Origin: Planctomycetota bacterium
GTDB taxonomy: Bacteria; Planctomycetota; UBA1135; UBA2386
Assembly: GCA_020849665.1 (NCBI GenBank)
Contig: JADLFX010000022.1
Span: forward strand, 1 to 58,180
Length of the DNA stretch: 58,180 nt
Direction of reading: 5' to 3'
Shown here: positions 8,789 to 17,216 of the stretch, one piece after another
Layout of the letters: every line of letters begins with the position of its first letter
Numbering within the stretch: position 1 is the first letter of the stretch
The notes under the pieces: generated by a model
Database searches by the model: none
Seen by the model: the letters and a program-made list of their open reading frames with translations, nothing else
Told to the model about the DNA's origin: nothing
Position numbers and translations under genes: made by a program

Positions 8789-9802
8789 ATGATCTTCCAT
8801 GACCCGTCCCGTACCGAGGACCAGGAGTTCGACCGCGCCCTGCGGCCGGCCACGTTCGCGGACTTCGTGGGGCAGCCGGAGGTGCGGGAGAACCTCCGCG
8901 TGGCCATCGAAGCGGCCCTGGGACGGGGGGAACCCCTCGATCACGTGCTCTTCGCCGGTCCGCCGGGGCTGGGCAAGACGACGCTCGCCCACCTGATCGC
9001 GGCGGGGATGAACACGGCCATCACCGTGACCTCCGGTCCGGCCCTGGCCAGCCCGAAGGACCTGATGGGCACGCTCACCCGCCTGCAGCGGGGCGACGTC
9101 CTGTTCGTGGACGAGATCCACCGGCTGCCGCGCACGGTGGAGGAATACCTCTACTCGGCCATGGAGGACCACGCGATCGACGTGCCCCTGGATCAGGGCC
9201 CGGCGGGACGCACGATCCGGATCAACCTCCAGCCCTTCACGCTGGTCGGCGCCACCACCCGCGAAGGCCTGCTCTCCGGCCCCTTCCGCGCCCGCTTCGG
9301 CCTCGTGGAGCGCCTCGAGCCGTACCCCGAGTCGGACATCGTCCTGATCCTGGCGCGCGCCGCGCGGCTGCTCGCGTTCCCGATCGACGCGGCGGCCGCC
9401 GAGCTGCTCGCCACCCGCAGCCGCGGTGTGCCGCGCACGGCGCTGCGCCTGCAGCGCCGCGCGCGCGACCTGGCGCAGGTGCAGGGCGCGCGCGCCGTGA
9501 GCGTGGCGCTGGCCGAGGAGAGCCTGCGGCGCCTGCGGATCGACGTCCTGGGGCTGGAGGAGATGGACCGCAGGATCCTGCGGGCGCTGATCCAGCGCGG
9601 CGAGGCGACCGGGCTGAAGACGCTGGCGGCGATGGTGGACGAGGCCGAGGACACGCTCGAGGACGTGTTCGAGCCGCACCTGCTGCGGATCGGGCTCCTG
9701 GTCCGTACGCCCCGCGGGCGCCTCGCCACCGACAAGGCCTACGATCACCTCGGGCTGCCCCGCGGCCGCGGCGTCGCCGGCGACCTGCCCTGTCCGGACT
9801 GA
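8789..9802 (+). CDS. ruvB: Holliday junction branch migration ATPase RuvB
   Basis: RuvB is the hexameric AAA+ motor that drives branch migration of Holliday junctions together with RuvA. The 337 residues follow the family closely: LRPATFADFVGQ at the start, Walker A GPPGLGKTT, Walker B DEIHRLPRTVEE, GATTREGLLSGPFRARFG (sensor 1 and arginine-finger region), the sensor 2 segment RGVPR, and a winged-helix C-terminus ending RTPRGRLATDKAYDHLGL. Two details differ from consensus: the TALRLQRR stretch replaces the usual IANRLLRR, and the linker before the winged helix is slightly short. It is the first gene of a tight operon, with tgt three bases downstream. ruvA and ruvC are not in the window. Confidence 0.96.
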   Translation: MIFHDPSRTEDQEFDRALRPATFADFVGQPEVRENLRVAIEAALGRGEPLDHVLFAGPPGLGKTTLAHLIAAGMNTAITVTSGPALASPKDLMGTLTRLQRGDVLFVDEIHRLPRTVEEYLYSAMEDHAIDVPLDQGPAGRTIRINLQPFTLVGATTREGLLSGPFRARFGLVERLEPYPESDIVLILARAARLLAFPIDAAAAELLATRSRGVPRTALRLQRRARDLAQVQGARAVSVALAEESLRRLRIDVLGLEEMDRRILRALIQRGEATGLKTLAAMVDEAEDTLEDVFEPHLLRIGLLVRTPRGRLATDKAYDHLGLPRGRGVAGDLPCPD

Positions 9803-9805
9803 GGC

Positions 9806-10894
9806 ATGCCGCCCGGTCCGTTCCGCTTCGAGCTCCTGGCGACGCGGGGCAACCTGCGCCTGGGCCGCTTCCACACGCCGCATGGCAGCTTCCAGACCCC
9901 CTGCTTCGCGCCGGTCGGGACCTACGGCGCGCTGAAGGGCCTCACCCCGGAGCAGGTGCGCGGCACCGGCGCCGAGCTGATCCTGGCCAACTCGTACCAC
10001 CTGCACGAGCGTCCGGGCGAGGGCACGGTGCGCGCGCTGGGCGGACTGCACCGCTTCATGGGCTGGGACGGTCCGATCCTCACCGACTCGGGCGGCTACC
10101 AGGTGTTCTCCCTCGCCGGGCATCGGCGCGTCGACGACCAGGGCGTGACGTTCCGCTCGCTGATCGACGGCTCGGAACGCCGGCTCACCCCGCGCGGGGC
10201 CCTGGAGATCCAGCGCGACCTCGGCCCGGACATCGCGATGGTCCTGGACGAATGTCCGCCCGGCGACGCCAGCCCCGCCGTGGTGCGTGCCGCGCACGCG
10301 CGCACGCTGCTCTGGGCGCGCGAGCAGCGCGACGTGCACGAGTCCTGGGGCGGGAGCGGGCGCGGCCAGGCCCTGTTCGGCATCGTGCAGGGCGGCACCG
10401 ACCCGGAACTTCGCGCGGCCAGCGCGCAGGCCCTGCGGGAACTCGACTTCGATGGCTACGCGCTGGGCGGGCTCAGCGTGGGCGAGACCAAGGATCGGAT
10501 GCGCGTGGCGCTGGCCGCGGCGGTTCCGCTCCTGCCCGAGGATCGCCTGCGCTACCTGATGGGCGTGGGCACGCCCGAGGACTTCGAGCTGGCGGCGCGC
10601 ACCGGCATCGACCTCTTCGACTGCGTCACCCCCACGCGCCACGCGCGCAACCACGAGGCCTTCACCAGCGCCGGCCGCGTGAAGATGCGCAACGCCCAGT
10701 GGGCGACCGACCCGGGCCCCCTCGACCCTGCGTGCGCGTGCTACACCTGCGCACGCTTCAGCCGGGGCTACCTCCGGCACCTCGCCGTCTGCGACGAGAT
10801 GCTTTGTGGCATCCTGCTCTCCATCCACAACATCACCCACTTCCAGGCCTGCATGACGCGCCTGCGCCGTGAGGCCGGAGGCGAATCCGCATGA
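9806..10894 (+). CDS. tgt: queuine/preQ1 tRNA-ribosyltransferase
   Basis: TGT swaps the wobble guanine of GUN-anticodon tRNAs for preQ1 in the queuosine pathway. The 362-residue protein has the hallmarks: DSGGYQVFSL with the general acid/base Asp, FGIVQGG, the substrate loop GGLSVGE, the nucleophile Asp272 in FDCVTPTRHAR, and a zinc site formed by CACYTC plus a His in NITHF. Linkage of ruvB and tgt is common in bacteria, usually with queA between them. Here queA is absent and the two genes are adjacent. Its stop overlaps the next start as ATGA. Confidence 0.96.
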   Translation: MPPGPFRFELLATRGNLRLGRFHTPHGSFQTPCFAPVGTYGALKGLTPEQVRGTGAELILANSYHLHERPGEGTVRALGGLHRFMGWDGPILTDSGGYQVFSLAGHRRVDDQGVTFRSLIDGSERRLTPRGALEIQRDLGPDIAMVLDECPPGDASPAVVRAAHARTLLWAREQRDVHESWGGSGRGQALFGIVQGGTDPELRAASAQALRELDFDGYALGGLSVGETKDRMRVALAAAVPLLPEDRLRYLMGVGTPEDFELAARTGIDLFDCVTPTRHARNHEAFTSAGRVKMRNAQWATDPGPLDPACACYTCARFSRGYLRHLAVCDEMLCGILLSIHNITHFQACMTRLRREAGGESA

Positions 10895-11910
10895 ACCGAT
10901 CCGCGCCCCTGCATCTGCTCGGTCTCCTGGCCGTCCTGGCCGGGACCACGCCTGCCCAGGACCCAGCCGCCACGACCCGGCCAGGCGCCGCACCCGCCCT
11001 GCGGGTCGGCACCTGGAACCTCGAGCAGCTCGGCTGGCGCAAGGACCCGCCGCGTCCCGCGGATGCCCACGCGAAGATCGCCCGCTGGATCCGCGAACTG
11101 GGCGTCGACGTGCTCGCGGTGCAGGAGATCGGCGGCCCGGAGCCGTTGCGCGCGATCGCCGCCGAACTCGGCCCGCGCTGGGCGTTCGTGCTCGGCAGCA
11201 GCGGCACCTTCACCGCCCGCGAGACCGGCGAGACGACGCGCATCAGCGTGGGATTCCTGTGGAACGACGCGCGCGTGGAGCTGCTCCAGGCCGAGGAGCT
11301 GGGCGGGTTCCCGCGCAAGATCGACAAGATCGACGTCTTCCATCGCGTGCCGGTGAGCGCCGTGTTCCGCGATCGCGAGCAGGGTTTCGACTTCCGCGCC
11401 GTGACCGTGCACCTCAAGGCCGGACGCGGCGCCGACAACGAGCGCAAGCGCGGCCTCGAGGCCCGTCAGCTTGCGGAGTGGTTCGACGGGCTGCGCCGCG
11501 ACCCCAAGGAGGACCGCGACGTGCTCCTGCTCGGCGACTACAACCACACCTTCGGCGACGGCGCGATGGGCGAGCTGACGCGCGGCGGCGTGCTGGAGGT
11601 CCTCGACGACGCAAACGCCAGGAAGACCCCGACCATCCTGCACTTCCCCGAACCCATCGACCACATCGCCCTCAGCCCCGAGCTGCGGCGCGGGGAGTAC
11701 GTGAAGGCCTCCCGCATGGTCCACGACCGCCTGGCCCAGGAGTCGCGCGAGGCATGGCGCGCGGTCTACTCCGACCACCTGCCGGTGAGCGCCACGTTCC
11801 GCGCGGCCGGCGACGACGACCCGGACGCCCGCTTCCGGCCCGCCGACCCGAAGCACCGCCTCGAGCCCGTGCGCGCCGCTCCCGCCGGCGGCGGGGCACG
11901 CCGGCCATGA
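10891..11910 (+). CDS. exported endonuclease/exonuclease/phosphatase (EEP) family protein
   Basis: The 339-residue product starts with a signal peptide (residues 1-22, ending TPAQ). It then carries the EEP metallohydrolase fold, with the signature stations VGTWNLEQ (Asn43, Glu45), LAVQEIGG, VHLKAG, GDYNHTF and the terminal SDHLPV. All metal-binding and catalytic residues of the fold are present, so it should be an active phosphodiesterase or phosphatase. The substrate (nucleic acid, phospholipid or sugar phosphate) cannot be read from the sequence. It overlaps tgt by four bases and the next gene by four bases (ATGA), so the three are translationally coupled. The presence of an exported enzyme among cytoplasmic ones suggests co-transcription by convenience rather than a shared pathway. 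Confidence 0.9.
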   Translation: MNRSAPLHLLGLLAVLAGTTPAQDPAATTRPGAAPALRVGTWNLEQLGWRKDPPRPADAHAKIARWIRELGVDVLAVQEIGGPEPLRAIAAELGPRWAFVLGSSGTFTARETGETTRISVGFLWNDARVELLQAEELGGFPRKIDKIDVFHRVPVSAVFRDREQGFDFRAVTVHLKAGRGADNERKRGLEARQLAEWFDGLRRDPKEDRDVLLLGDYNHTFGDGAMGELTRGGVLEVLDDANARKTPTILHFPEPIDHIALSPELRRGEYVKASRMVHDRLAQESREAWRAVYSDHLPVSATFRAAGDDDPDARFRPADPKHRLEPVRAAPAGGGARRP

Positions 11911-12461
11911 ACCGCGAGCAGGCGCTGGCGATCCTGCACGGACTCACCAAGGGCGAGAGCCTGCTCCGCCACGCGCGTGCGGTCGAGGTGGCGATGCGCG
12001 CGCTGGCGGCGAAGCATGGCGAGGACCCCGAGGAGTGGGGCATCGCCGGACTCCTGCACGACGCCGACTACGAGGCGCATCCCGATCGGCACCCCCAGGT
12101 GATCGTCGCGCAGCTCGAGGAACTCGGCGAGGCGCGCCTCGCGCACGCGATCCGCGCCCACTACACGCGCTGGGGCGTGCCGTACGACACGCTGCTGAGC
12201 CGCGCGCTGGTCGCCACCGACGAGCTGACCGGATTCGTCACGGCCTGCTGCAAGGTGCGTCCCGACGGCGTACAGGGGCTCACCGCCGAGAGCGTGCTCA
12301 AGCGCTTCAAGGACCGCGCGTTCGCCGCCAAGGTGGAGCGCGAGGAGGTCCTGCGCGCCTGCGAGGTCTACGGAGTGGATCTGAAGGACCACGCCGCGTT
12401 CCTGATCGAGGCGCTCAGGCCCTTCGCGCAGGAACTGCAGATCGCGGGCCGCGGCGCCTGA
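11907..12461 (+). CDS. HD-domain phosphohydrolase
   Basis: This 184-residue protein has the HD-superfamily metal-binding layout: His22 in RHARAVE, the His51-Asp52 doublet in LLHDADYEAHPDRHP, a downstream His in AIRAHY, and Asp105 in VATDELTGF. Members of this small family are cytoplasmic phosphohydrolases of mostly unknown substrate. The ATG at 11907 overlaps the upstream stop as ATGA, and the gene ends the ruvB operon only 6 bp from the convergent GH172 gene. There is no sign of a second domain. Confidence 0.88.
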   Translation: MNREQALAILHGLTKGESLLRHARAVEVAMRALAAKHGEDPEEWGIAGLLHDADYEAHPDRHPQVIVAQLEELGEARLAHAIRAHYTRWGVPYDTLLSRALVATDELTGFVTACCKVRPDGVQGLTAESVLKRFKDRAFAAKVEREEVLRACEVYGVDLKDHAAFLIEALRPFAQELQIAGRGA

Positions 12462-12467
12462 GGGCAT

Positions 12468-14480
12468 TCACTCGCGCACCGGTTCCAGGCGCAGGTAGTC
12501 CAGGCCGACCATGTGGCGCGGCACGGCCTTCTCGTTCCTGCCCACCAGCTCCAGCACCAGCCGCGCCGGACCCGGCGCCAGCGTCGCGACGCCGAGCTCC
12601 ACCTCGCCGGTGGGCACCACCCCGTCGTGGTACAGGTCGATCGGCGCTCCGAGCCGCGCATCCCCCAGCCACACCTGCACGATGCCGTAGTCGCCGGCCC
12701 TGGTGAACGCGGCCTTCACGCGCTGGCGCCCCGGGTTGGCCACCGGCACCTCCAGGACCAGCCGGTCGCCCGGCTTGCCGTCCATCCACCACAGGTGCGT
12801 GTCGCGGCTCCACTTGCCCGCGGCGAAACCGGCGAGATCCTGGGGCATCTGGCGGCCGCCGCTGACCTCGAGCACGCGCAGCGACTCGCCCTCCAGCACG
12901 TCCTTGGCCACGAACGTCGCCGGCGGCTCGCTGCGGCGCAGGCCCCGCTCCGCTGCCTTCGGCACCGCGGGCAGACCCGATGCCGAGCCCGCCGGGGCAT
13001 ACCAGTACGCCACGCTGGCGTAGTCGACGGTGATCTTGGGGTCCCAGTGCCAGACCTCCAGGTCGAAGCGGAACGAGCGCTGGAACGGCACCGCGTCGGC
13101 GATCTGGAAGCGGTACACGCTCGTGTCGCCGAAGTTGCCCGGACCCTCGCACTGGACCTGTCCGTGGAACGGGTGGTCGAAGAGCGCGGTGTCGCACCAC
13201 GCGTAGCCGAAGTAGTCCTCGGTACCGGTGCCGAACGTGGACGGGAAGGCTTCGCCGTCGACGTAGAACTTCTCGTCGCCCTCGCCCCACCATGCCTTCA
13301 CCGGGTTGTGCACGAGGAGCGAGCAGCCGACGAAGCGGCCGGGACCCCTGGCGTCGAGGACCAGATGGTCGGAGAACGGCCGCGTGGGCCGCTCGCGCAC
13401 CGCGTGCCAGGACGCGTGCAGGGTGAGCGCGCCGGGTTCGACCCCGGCCTCGGGCGACGCCGCGATCGCGTACTCGAGCGGCACTTCGGCCTCGGTCTCC
13501 AACCCGATGCGCGCGACCTGCTGCACCGGGATCGGGAAGCGGCAGTGGGCGAAGCCCTGCTCGTCGACCCGCAGGGGCTTGCCGGCGAGACCGGTCCCAT
13601 GCGTCCGCAGGTCGGTGCCCGCGGCGAAGAACTCCGAGTACGGCACCCGCACCGTGGGGTGGCCGTCCACGTCGATCGCCACCAGCACCTGGCGCAGCAG
13701 CCCCCCATCCGGCGGGCGGCCAGCCTGGCGCAGGCGCATGCGGAAGCCGGCCACGGTGGCCGGCCCCTTCACCTCCACCTGCGTGAGGCCCTTCGGCAAG
13801 GCTGCGCCGCGGGTCGCCGCGTCGGGCCCCGGGCTGGGGTCCGGTCCGCGCCACGGCTGGCCGGTGCGCAGGCACTCGGCCACCCGGTCGAGGTCCGCGC
13901 GGTGCCGGATCAGGAACTCCGGCGTGAACGAGGGCAGCACCGTGTCCGGAGCGAAGCCACGCACGTTGACCTGGTAGTAGAAGCCGCCTTCGCTGCACGC
14001 GACCTTGAGGTGCTTCGCGAAGGGCACCGGCAGGTGGCAGTTGGCGCCGCGGGCCCGCACGCCGGCGAGCGGCTCCGCCACGCCTGCCACCTTGCCGGAC
14101 GTGAGCCGCGCGAAGTCCACGCTCCAGGTCGGCTCGGCCGCACCGTCCACGTAGAAGAAGAGCGTGCCCTTGGGGTTGGCCGACCAGATGCGCACGACGC
14201 ACCCCGGCCCGGCGACGTCGGCGAGCACGTGCTCCCTGCGCCCCGCCCGTTCCTCGACGCGCAGGAAGTGCCCCGCGTCGCCGTTGGCGAACCACGCCTT
14301 GGCGTCGGCCGGACCCTGGCGCGAGGCGGGATCGAACGAGCTGAACTGGACGCAGCGCTCGCCCGGCACGGGCGGGCGGATCAGGGCGCGCAGATCGGTG
14401 AGCGCGGCCAGCAGGTCGGGGTACGTCCAGGTCTGGGGCCCGTGCTGGACCCCGAGCAACGCGAGTAGGAGTGGGAGCAT
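12468..14480 (-). CDS. exported glycoside hydrolase family 172 (DUF2961) protein
   Basis: The 670-residue protein begins with a signal peptide (MLPLLLALLGVQ). It has the DUF2961/GH172 signature blocks in order: CVQFSSFDP, GPGCVVRIWSANPKGTLFFYVDG, GCSLLVHNPVKAWWGEGDEK then FYVDGE, and FGTGTEDYFGYAW. The acidic residues in the last two blocks correspond to the catalytic region of characterised GH172 enzymes, which act on fructofuranosides and D-arabinofuranan-type linkages. Residues from about 520 form a second beta-rich domain resembling a carbohydrate-binding sandwich, as in other planctomycete members. The ATG at 14480 is chosen because it begins the signal peptide; an upstream in-frame ATG would add a non-hydrophobic stretch. 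The substrate is not predictable. It diverges from the tyrosinase-like gene across 107 bp. Confidence 0.92.
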   Translation of the reverse strand: MLPLLLALLGVQHGPQTWTYPDLLAALTDLRALIRPPVPGERCVQFSSFDPASRQGPADAKAWFANGDAGHFLRVEERAGRREHVLADVAGPGCVVRIWSANPKGTLFFYVDGAAEPTWSVDFARLTSGKVAGVAEPLAGVRARGANCHLPVPFAKHLKVACSEGGFYYQVNVRGFAPDTVLPSFTPEFLIRHRADLDRVAECLRTGQPWRGPDPSPGPDAATRGAALPKGLTQVEVKGPATVAGFRMRLRQAGRPPDGGLLRQVLVAIDVDGHPTVRVPYSEFFAAGTDLRTHGTGLAGKPLRVDEQGFAHCRFPIPVQQVARIGLETEAEVPLEYAIAASPEAGVEPGALTLHASWHAVRERPTRPFSDHLVLDARGPGRFVGCSLLVHNPVKAWWGEGDEKFYVDGEAFPSTFGTGTEDYFGYAWCDTALFDHPFHGQVQCEGPGNFGDTSVYRFQIADAVPFQRSFRFDLEVWHWDPKITVDYASVAYWYAPAGSASGLPAVPKAAERGLRRSEPPATFVAKDVLEGESLRVLEVSGGRQMPQDLAGFAAGKWSRDTHLWWMDGKPGDRLVLEVPVANPGRQRVKAAFTRAGDYGIVQVWLGDARLGAPIDLYHDGVVPTGEVELGVATLAPGPARLVLELVGRNEKAVPRHMVGLDYLRLEPVRE

Positions 14481-14587
14481 GGATCGTTCGGGCCGGGAGG
14501 GACCCATGGGTGCAGCCGTGCCCAAGGACCGCACCGGCCTGGGCGGCGGCCCTTGGCCGGATCATGCCCCGCGGCTCGAATGCCGCC

Positions 14588-15907
14588 ATGCGCCGCCTCG
14601 CCTTTCTCGCCGTGGCGCTCCTGGCCGCGAGCCTGCCCAGAGGCCAGGAGCCGAGCCTGCGGCTCGCGCCGGACCTGGTCGCCGCGCCGGGTACGGTGGA
14701 AATGCACTTCGCCGCGCCCCCGGACGCGCATGCCCTGGTCCTGATCACCGATCGCGGCGCGGATCGCACGGTGGTCCTTCCCGGCATCGGGGGAGCCCTG
14801 CGCCTCGCGCAGCCGTTCGCGATCCTGGGCCCGCTGCGCGGTGGGGCCGCCGCGACCGTCCCCGTGCCGCAGGCGCAGCCCGCCGGTCCGCTGCACGCGC
14901 AGGCCCTGGTCCTGCACCGGGGGCGGCTCTGGTTCGACGCCGTGGCGACCGCCACCGTGGTGCGCCTCTCGATCCAGCGCGTGAGCCGCCCGCGCCCGCC
15001 CCAGGGCGAGTGGCGGGTGAACGTGGGCCAGCACCTCGAAGTGCGCGCCGTGCTCGAACCCGCGCCGCTGGCCGGCGCGGCGACGTTCACGTGGCGGCTG
15101 CACGGCCCGCATCTGCGCGAGTACCGCGAGGACGTCGCCGCGCCGTTCCGCACCGTGGCCATGCAGCCGGCCGACTACCGGAACCAGGACCTGGCGTGCT
15201 ACCTCCTGCCGGCGGCGATCCAGCGCCATCCCTTCGCCATCGGCCCGCTGCCGCGCCTGGTCGCCGTGCGCGCGGACCTGCGTGGCGCGCGCTTCCATGC
15301 GCACCGCCTCCTGGAGGTGGAGCGCAACACGCGCCATGCCGACCTGCAGGCCGAGGACTTCTACGTCGAGTACAACCACGTCGAGGCGCAGGGCCATGGC
15401 ATGCCGCCGACGCGCGTGCTGAACGAGCACGCCGGCTGGCACGTGCAGCACGACTGGCTGTTGTTCCCGGAGTGCGGGCCGCAGGTGCGCGGCTTCGCCG
15501 GGTTCCTGGACTTCCACCATCGCTTCCAGGAGCGCTTCGCGGCGTGGCGCGAGACGTTCGGCTTCCCGCCGCTCCAGCCCTGGGACCCTGGCACGCCCAT
15601 CCCCAGGGGCCCGCTCCACGACCACGCCGGCCGGATCACGGGCGACCCGCTCTATCCGCTGCCGGGATACCTGCGCGTGGCCGGCGGGACCGTCGCCTCG
15701 AAGTGCTTCCGCCGGACCAGCCTGCTGGAGTTCCGGGACCTCGCCGAGCTCTCGGTCGACACCTTCGAACCCTGGCACAACGGCGTGCACGCAAGGGTCG
15801 GCGGCGACATGGGCCATCACGCCACGTCACCCAAGGACCCCGCGTTCTGGCGCTTCCACGAGTTCCTCGACCGGGAGGTGTACCAGCGCTGGCTGAGCCA
15901 CCGCTGA
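14588..15907 (+). CDS. exported tyrosinase-like type 3 copper protein
   Basis: The 439-residue protein has a signal peptide (residues 1-19). The C-terminal half carries a recognisable tyrosinase-type copper centre. The CuB block is WHNGVH (His397, His401) followed by GGDMG, then DPAFWRFHEFLDR (His424). The CuA side shows HAGWHVQHDW (His281, 285, 288) and FLDFHHRFQERF (His310/311). Known relatives oxidise phenols or serve as o-aminophenol or hemocyanin-like proteins, and the reaction here is unproved. Residues about 50-130 resemble the beta-module also seen in other secreted proteins of this window (GPLHAQALVL). It lies between exported GH172 and beta-helix genes, which hints at extracellular substrates. 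Confidence 0.75.
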   Translation: MRRLAFLAVALLAASLPRGQEPSLRLAPDLVAAPGTVEMHFAAPPDAHALVLITDRGADRTVVLPGIGGALRLAQPFAILGPLRGGAAATVPVPQAQPAGPLHAQALVLHRGRLWFDAVATATVVRLSIQRVSRPRPPQGEWRVNVGQHLEVRAVLEPAPLAGAATFTWRLHGPHLREYREDVAAPFRTVAMQPADYRNQDLACYLLPAAIQRHPFAIGPLPRLVAVRADLRGARFHAHRLLEVERNTRHADLQAEDFYVEYNHVEAQGHGMPPTRVLNEHAGWHVQHDWLLFPECGPQVRGFAGFLDFHHRFQERFAAWRETFGFPPLQPWDPGTPIPRGPLHDHAGRITGDPLYPLPGYLRVAGGTVASKCFRRTSLLEFRDLAELSVDTFEPWHNGVHARVGGDMGHHATSPKDPAFWRFHEFLDREVYQRWLSHR

Positions 15908-15908
15908 C

Positions 15909-15922
15909 GGCGCCGCGGCGCC
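15909..15922. terminator. short palindrome between convergent genes
   Basis: GGCGCC-GC-GGCGCC lies in the 22-bp gap between two converging genes and could act as a small bidirectional terminator. There is no U-tract, and such palindromes are frequent in this GC-rich DNA, so this is weak. Confidence 0.25.
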
Positions 15923-15929
15923 CGGCCGG

Positions 15930-17063
15930 TCAGGAGCCGGTCGGGAACGCCGGAGTGGAGAGCGACGGCGCGGCCGCGCCGACCACGGATTGCAGCACCA
16001 GGGTGTCGCCGACGAGGCTCGGCAGGTTGGGGACCGTGAGCGTGATGGTCCGTTGGCCGAGCGCCGGGACGGAGCCGAGGTCCAGGACCAGGAAGAGCGA
16101 GGCGTCGAGCCAGAGCGTCCCCAGCGGCGTCGCCAGCGGCGCGGCGGGCTTACCCAGCAGCGTGCCCGAGATCTCGCCGGCCTTCGCGAACAGATCCACG
16201 CTCCAGCTCGCACCCGGGCGCAGAGCGCTCGCCGCGAGCGCGGGCGCGGCGCTGCGGAGCACCACCCCGCTGCCGGAGCCGCTCAGGGCGCCGCTCAGCC
16301 GGATCGCAGGATCGACGACCAGCCGGCCGCCGGTCACGACCGCGGCGTCCGTGCCGCGCCCGTCCAGGAGGTGCGCCGCGCCGCCGCCCACCAGCATCTC
16401 GCCGCCGCTGACGCTCAGCGCCGTCGTCGCCGGGAAACCGCCACCCGCGCTGCCTCCTCTCACGTTGGTCGCGCCGAGCACGACCGTGCCGGAGGCCAGC
16501 GACACGCCGGGGAGGCCCGGCAGCGACAGGTACTTGCTGGAGTTGCCGTCACGACCCAGGATCGTGCTTCCGCTCACCAGCACGGTGCTGCCCTGCACAT
16601 TGAGCCCCGGACCCGCACCTGCCGCGAGCTGCGAGGAGGTGATGGTCACGCGGGCCGAGCCGTTCACGTTCACGCCCGGACCGAAGAGACCCTGGGCGCC
16701 CTTCAAGCCCTCCAGGTGCACCGGGCCGGCGCAGTTGGTCACGTCCACCCCGACGTAGTAGACCTCGATCGTGTGCAGGACGGCGCGCTGGCTGGCGGGC
16801 AGGCCGCTCACCACCAGCGGCAGGCCCCCGATCGTGACGCCGGGCGCGCCTTGGATGCGCAGGCCCTTGGTGATCGTGGTGGCGAGGTAGGCGATCGGGT
16901 AGGGGCGGATCAGGATCGTGTCCCCGGGAGCCGCGGCGGACACGGCCGGAGGCAGGTCCCGGAAGTCCACCCCAGCACCGCCGGCTCCGTCCACGATCCA
17001 GGTCCGCTGCGCGGCCAGGCCCGACGCCAAGGCCAGGATCAACCAGGAAGTCCGCAGAGCCAT
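15930..17063 (-). CDS. secreted right-handed beta-helix-like protein
   Basis: The 377-residue product begins MALRTSWLILALASGLAAQ, a clear signal peptide, with GGAGG seven bases before the ATG. The body is a string of short beta repeats typical of parallel beta-helix proteins (pectin-lyase-like fold), for example VVSGLPA, VHLEGLKGAQGLF, VNVNGSARVTITSS, LNVQGSTVLVSGSTIL and ALSVSGGEMLVGGG. The start (VDFRDLPPAVSAAAPGDTILIRP) is the usual opening of exported DUF1565-like beta-helix proteins. No catalytic Asp/Arg set of pectinases is seen. The C-terminus (ITLTVPNLPSLVGDTLVLQSVVG) resembles the beta-module of the other secreted proteins here. It is probably an adhesive or structural extracellular protein. 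Confidence 0.82.
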   Translation of the reverse strand: MALRTSWLILALASGLAAQRTWIVDGAGGAGVDFRDLPPAVSAAAPGDTILIRPYPIAYLATTITKGLRIQGAPGVTIGGLPLVVSGLPASQRAVLHTIEVYYVGVDVTNCAGPVHLEGLKGAQGLFGPGVNVNGSARVTITSSQLAAGAGPGLNVQGSTVLVSGSTILGRDGNSSKYLSLPGLPGVSLASGTVVLGATNVRGGSAGGGFPATTALSVSGGEMLVGGGAAHLLDGRGTDAAVVTGGRLVVDPAIRLSGALSGSGSGVVLRSAAPALAASALRPGASWSVDLFAKAGEISGTLLGKPAAPLATPLGTLWLDASLFLVLDLGSVPALGQRTITLTVPNLPSLVGDTLVLQSVVGAAAPSLSTPAFPTGS

Positions 17064-17216
17064 GGGTTCCTCCAGTGTGCAAGAGCCACGGAACGAGGTG
17101 CGATCAGGCCGGGAGGATAGCGGGTTGGCGCCGCCGGGGGGCAAGGGGGCGCCGGATCATTGCGCTCCAACAGGGGAGGCGCTTCCCCCGTATGCTGCGC
17201 CGCCCCTGGAGGCTCC

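Noticed and set aside
14588..15907. Naming the copper protein a tyrosinase enzyme
   Set aside because: The CuA histidine set cannot be fixed by eye and the reaction is unproved, so only a tyrosinase-like call is given.
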